Position numbers and translations under genes: made by a program. Shown one piece after another: positions 61,976-64,000 of a stretch of DNA of 64,000 nt. Origin of the DNA: Streptomyces sp. NBC_01298 (GTDB taxonomy: Bacteria > Actinomycetota > Actinomycetes > Streptomycetales > Streptomycetaceae); assembly GCF_035978755.1 (NCBI RefSeq), contig NZ_CP108414.1:8742001-8806000 (forward strand). The letters are read 5' to 3'. Each line of letters starts with the position of its first letter. The stretch's first letter is position 1. A model generated the notes under the pieces. The model was not told where the DNA came from. It did no database searches and worked only from the letters and a program-made list of their open reading frames with translations.

Positions 61976-62679
61976 CCTGGCCCGCCGAAGGAGCGGCCCG
62001 CGACGAGCGACCGATCAAGATCGTGGTGGCCGACGACGACGCCCTGCTCCGGGCCGGCCTCGAACTGATCCTCGGGACCGAGGACGGCCTGGAGGTGGCC
62101 GGGCGGGCAGCGGACGGCATCCAGGCCGTCCGTCTGTGCCACGAACTCGTCCCCGACGTCATCCTGATGGACGTACGGATGCCCGGCATCGACGGGGTCG
62201 AGGCAACCCGGCGGATCGTGGCCGCGGGGCTGCCGACCCGGGTGCTGGTCCTGACGACGTTCCACCACGACGCGTACGTCTGGAGTGCGATCCGGGCCGG
62301 CGCGAGCGGCTTCCTCCTCAAACGCGCTTCTCCCGAACGTCTCGTCGAAGCCGTACGGACCGTCGCGGACGGTCAGGCCGTGCTGGATCCGGCCGTCACC
62401 CGCGACCTCCTGACCCGGCTCGCGGCCCAGCCCGCACCCACGCGCTCGGGGGACCTGCGGGCACCGGCCGACGCACGCCTGGAGCGCCTCACCGCCCGTG
62501 AACGCGAAGTGCTGCGGCAAGTCGCCCACGGCCTGTCCAACACGGAGATCGCCGAACTGCTTTCCCTCGCGGAATCCACCGTCAAGACCCACGTGAAGCG
62601 GATCCTGGCCAAGCTCGACGCCCGCGACCGAGCCCAAGCGGTGGCGATCTCGTACCAGAGCGGCCTGATGCCGAACTGA
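61972..62679 (+). CDS. NarL/LuxR-type response regulator
   Basis: 235 residues: receiver with IVVADDDALLR, phospho-Asp in VILMDVRMPGIDGVEA, LVLTTFHHD, FLLKRASP; HTH LTAREREVLRQVAHGLSNTEIAELLSLAESTVKTHVKRILAKLDARDRAQ. Translationally coupled to the kinase. Strong terminator follows. Confidence 0.93.
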   Translation: MTWPAEGAARDERPIKIVVADDDALLRAGLELILGTEDGLEVAGRAADGIQAVRLCHELVPDVILMDVRMPGIDGVEATRRIVAAGLPTRVLVLTTFHHDAYVWSAIRAGASGFLLKRASPERLVEAVRTVADGQAVLDPAVTRDLLTRLAAQPAPTRSGDLRAPADARLERLTAREREVLRQVAHGLSNTEIAELLSLAESTVKTHVKRILAKLDARDRAQAVAISYQSGLMPN

Positions 62680-62696
62680 GGGGGCGGATGACGGGA

Positions 62697-62744
62697 GAGG
62701 GCGGGCTCCAGCAGCCGGCAGAACGGCGGCTGGAGCCCGCCCTC
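62697..62744 (+). terminator. Terminator after the third two-component pair
   Basis: 16-bp perfect arms GAGGGCGGGCTCCAGC with an inner 16-base arm that can itself pair. Confidence 0.85.
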
Positions 62745-62858
62745 GAGGGCGAGATGACGTGTGAACGGGTGAACGGGTGCGCTGGTTACATCGGATGGGC
62801 GTCAGCAGGGATGTGATGGCTGTCCCTGCTCATGGTGCGCGGACCGCGTGCGCGGTTC

Positions 62859-63395
62859 TCAGTAGGTGTGTCCGGTGTGCGCGAGCGCTTGCTTCAGGAG
62901 CACGCCGTGGCCGCCGGGCATCTCGTCGTGCACGGCCAGGTCGGCGGCCTCCTGGGGACTGAACCAGACCAGGTTCAGAGCGTCCTGCCGGGGCCGGCAG
63001 TCGCCGGCCACCGGTACGACGTAGGCGAGCGACACCGCGTGCTGGCGGGGGTCGTGATAGGCGGTGATGCCGGCGGTGGGGAAGTACTCGGCGACGGTGA
63101 AGGGCTGGAGGGAGGCGGGGACACGGGGCAGGGCCACGGGCCCGAGGTCCTTCTCCAAATGGCGCAACAGCGCGTCACGGACCCGCTCGTGGTGCAGAAC
63201 GCGTCCGGACACGAGGGTCCGGCTGACCGTCCCGTCCGGACCCATGCGCAGCAGCAGCCCGATGCCGGTGACTTCGCCGCTCTCGTCCACTCGCACGGGA
63301 ACCGCCGTCACGTACAGGATCGGCATCTGGGTCCTGGCCACTTCAAGCTCGTCCGTGGTCAGCCAGCCGGGCGTGGTTTCGGTCATGTCAGACAT
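62859..63395 (-). CDS. NUDIX-like (DUF4916-type) protein
   Basis: 178 residues. The order WLTTDELEVARTQMPILYVTAVPVRVDESGEVTGIGLLLR ... VSGRVLHHERVRDALLRHLEKDLG ... LNLVWFSPQEA resembles NUDIX-fold DUF4916 proteins, with a degenerate NUDIX box (E-rich helix). A TACGAT -10 hexamer (plus-strand 63402-63407) ends 6 bases before ATG 63395, so the mRNA is probably leaderless. Enzyme activity is doubtful. Confidence 0.78.
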   Translation of the reverse strand: MSDMTETTPGWLTTDELEVARTQMPILYVTAVPVRVDESGEVTGIGLLLRMGPDGTVSRTLVSGRVLHHERVRDALLRHLEKDLGPVALPRVPASLQPFTVAEYFPTAGITAYHDPRQHAVSLAYVVPVAGDCRPRQDALNLVWFSPQEAADLAVHDEMPGGHGVLLKQALAHTGHTY

Positions 63396-63574
63396 TGCTT
63401 GATCGTACTTTCCAGGTGGCGCAGCCGCAGTACCCACATGCCGGTTCACACGTGCAGGTCTCCATTCCCGCTGCCGCGCGCGGTGACGTCGGGAGGGTCC
63501 GCGCGATGAAGCGGGTGATCGCGCGGGGCGATGCCGCCCGACCCGGTGGGCCGAGACTCCGGGAGGGAGAGGGC

Positions 63575-63599
63575 CGGGCTGCCCCGTCGGAGCAGCCCG
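63575..63599 (-). terminator. Terminator of the right-edge gene
   Basis: CGGGCTGC and its exact complement around a 9-base loop, 21 bp past the minus-strand stop codon. Confidence 0.65.
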
Positions 63600-63619
63600 A
63601 CCGCCTTCATGACGGTTCG

Positions 63620-64000
63620 TCAGTCCTTGTGCCCGAGCCGTACGTCCCGCTCGGTGCGGCCGCCGCCCGCGACCTGGAGGACCGTCGCCACCGGCGGATA
63701 GCCCGCGGTGATGACCGTGTACTCGCCGGACGGCAGGTCGATGAACCGGAAGGTTCCGTCCGGACCGGTGGTCAGGGTGTCCACCACATTGCCGGCCGCG
63801 TCGAGCAGGGTGACCCTGGCATCCTCGACGGGCCTTCCCGCGCCCGCGCGCACCGTGCCGCGCAGGACCGCGCCGCCTGCGAGCTCCACGTCCTGGCGGG
63901 TCTCGCGGGAGGCCTGCACGCTCACCGGCAGTGCTGCCGGCCGGAACGCCGGGGCGCTCGCGGCCAGGGTGTATTCGCCCGCCACCAGCTCCGAGATGAG
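63620..64000 (-). CDS. C-terminal part of a protein with carboxypeptidase-regulatory-like repeats
   Basis: Only the last ~127 residues are in the window; the open frame continues past base 64000. It contains the end of one and all of another CarboxypepD_reg/Cna-B-like beta-sandwich: GAVLRGTVRAGAGRPVEDARVTLLDAAGNVVDTL then GTFRFIDLPSGEYTVITAGYPPVATVLQV. In Streptomyces such tandem domains often follow an MFS-type membrane part, so this may be one of those, but the rest is not visible. Confidence 0.82.
   Translation of the reverse strand, partial: LISELVAGEYTLAASAPAFRPAALPVSVQASRETRQDVELAGGAVLRGTVRAGAGRPVEDARVTLLDAAGNVVDTLTTGPDGTFRFIDLPSGEYTVITAGYPPVATVLQVAGGGRTERDVRLGHKD

Noticed and set aside
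1..64000. tRNA, rRNA, CRISPR array, insertion sequence, integrase attachment site or replication origin
   Set aside because: I looked on both strands and saw no cloverleaf, regular spacer array, transposase, integrase or DnaA-box cluster.

Overview
The window is a piece of a high-GC actinomycete chromosome, almost certainly Streptomyces or a close relative. Third codon positions are nearly all G or C, GTG and TTG starts are common, and the gene families are typical of the genus: a Streptomyces-type phospholipase D, an M9 collagenase, PadR/HAAS and DesK-type regulator pairs, SpoIIE-type PP2C phosphatases, and an MMPL exporter linked to a two-component system. I see no rRNA, tRNA, CRISPR array, prophage, insertion sequence or biosynthetic gene cluster. 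Many of the genes encode exported hydrolases and their regulators.

Layout. 0.1-2.7 kb: a secreted polyester hydrolase (cutinase) and a PucR-type regulator on the minus strand, separated by a 40-bp tandem repeat. 2.8-7.7 kb: a five-gene liv ABC importer operon with overlapping stops and starts, divergent from the PucR gene. 7.9-12.8 kb: small regulators and enzymes (GNAT, cold-shock protein, Mop/TOBE protein, HAAS-PadR pair, AraC regulator, methyltransferase). 12.8-16.2 kb: an RNA-controlled sugar PTS, with a LicT-type antiterminator target and overlapping terminator, an EIIBCA permease, and LicT itself. 16.3-25.1 kb: secreted proteins (hydrolase, small cystine protein, TolB-like propeller, collagenase, a long cysteine-rich repeat protein with a frameshift). 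Two of these share a 16-bp palindrome at the same distance from their start codons. 25.5-29.2 kb: a SufR-like regulator with a DUF3291 gene, an F420-type oxidoreductase and an SRPBCC protein. 29.2-34.8 kb: a two-component operon divergent from an unusual His/Cys-rich exported protein, a DoxX-Rieske fusion and a second DUF3291 gene. 34.8-41.6 kb: PP2C phosphatase, CASTOR/POLLUX-like channel, secreted protein, methyltransferase. 41.7-46.8 kb: a GH99-like secreted glycosidase, a decayed sialidase gene and a ProP-type symporter. 47-51.6 kb: a MerR-methyltransferase fusion, an Rrf2/oxidoreductase divergent pair and further small genes. 51.7-55.8 kb: MMPL exporter with histidine kinase and response regulator. 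55.8-64 kb: beta-helix protein, phospholipase D, kinase, membrane protein, a third two-component pair, a NUDIX-like protein, and the 3' end of a gene that leaves the window.

The strongest regulatory stories readable from DNA alone are four. First, the LicT antiterminator circuit at 12.84-16.17 kb, where the RNA target, terminator, PTS gene and antiterminator with all four PRD histidines are present. Second, the shared ATGTGA palindrome in front of the collagenase and a small secreted protein. Third, the paired 21-23-bp inverted repeats between the Rrf2 and oxidoreductase genes. Fourth, the MerR-type 19-bp spacer promoter of the MerR-methyltransferase gene. The best candidate for undescribed biochemistry is the His/Cys-rich exported protein next to the DoxX-Rieske fusion at 31.9-34.2 kb. 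All functional calls are from sequence reading; no database search was run.
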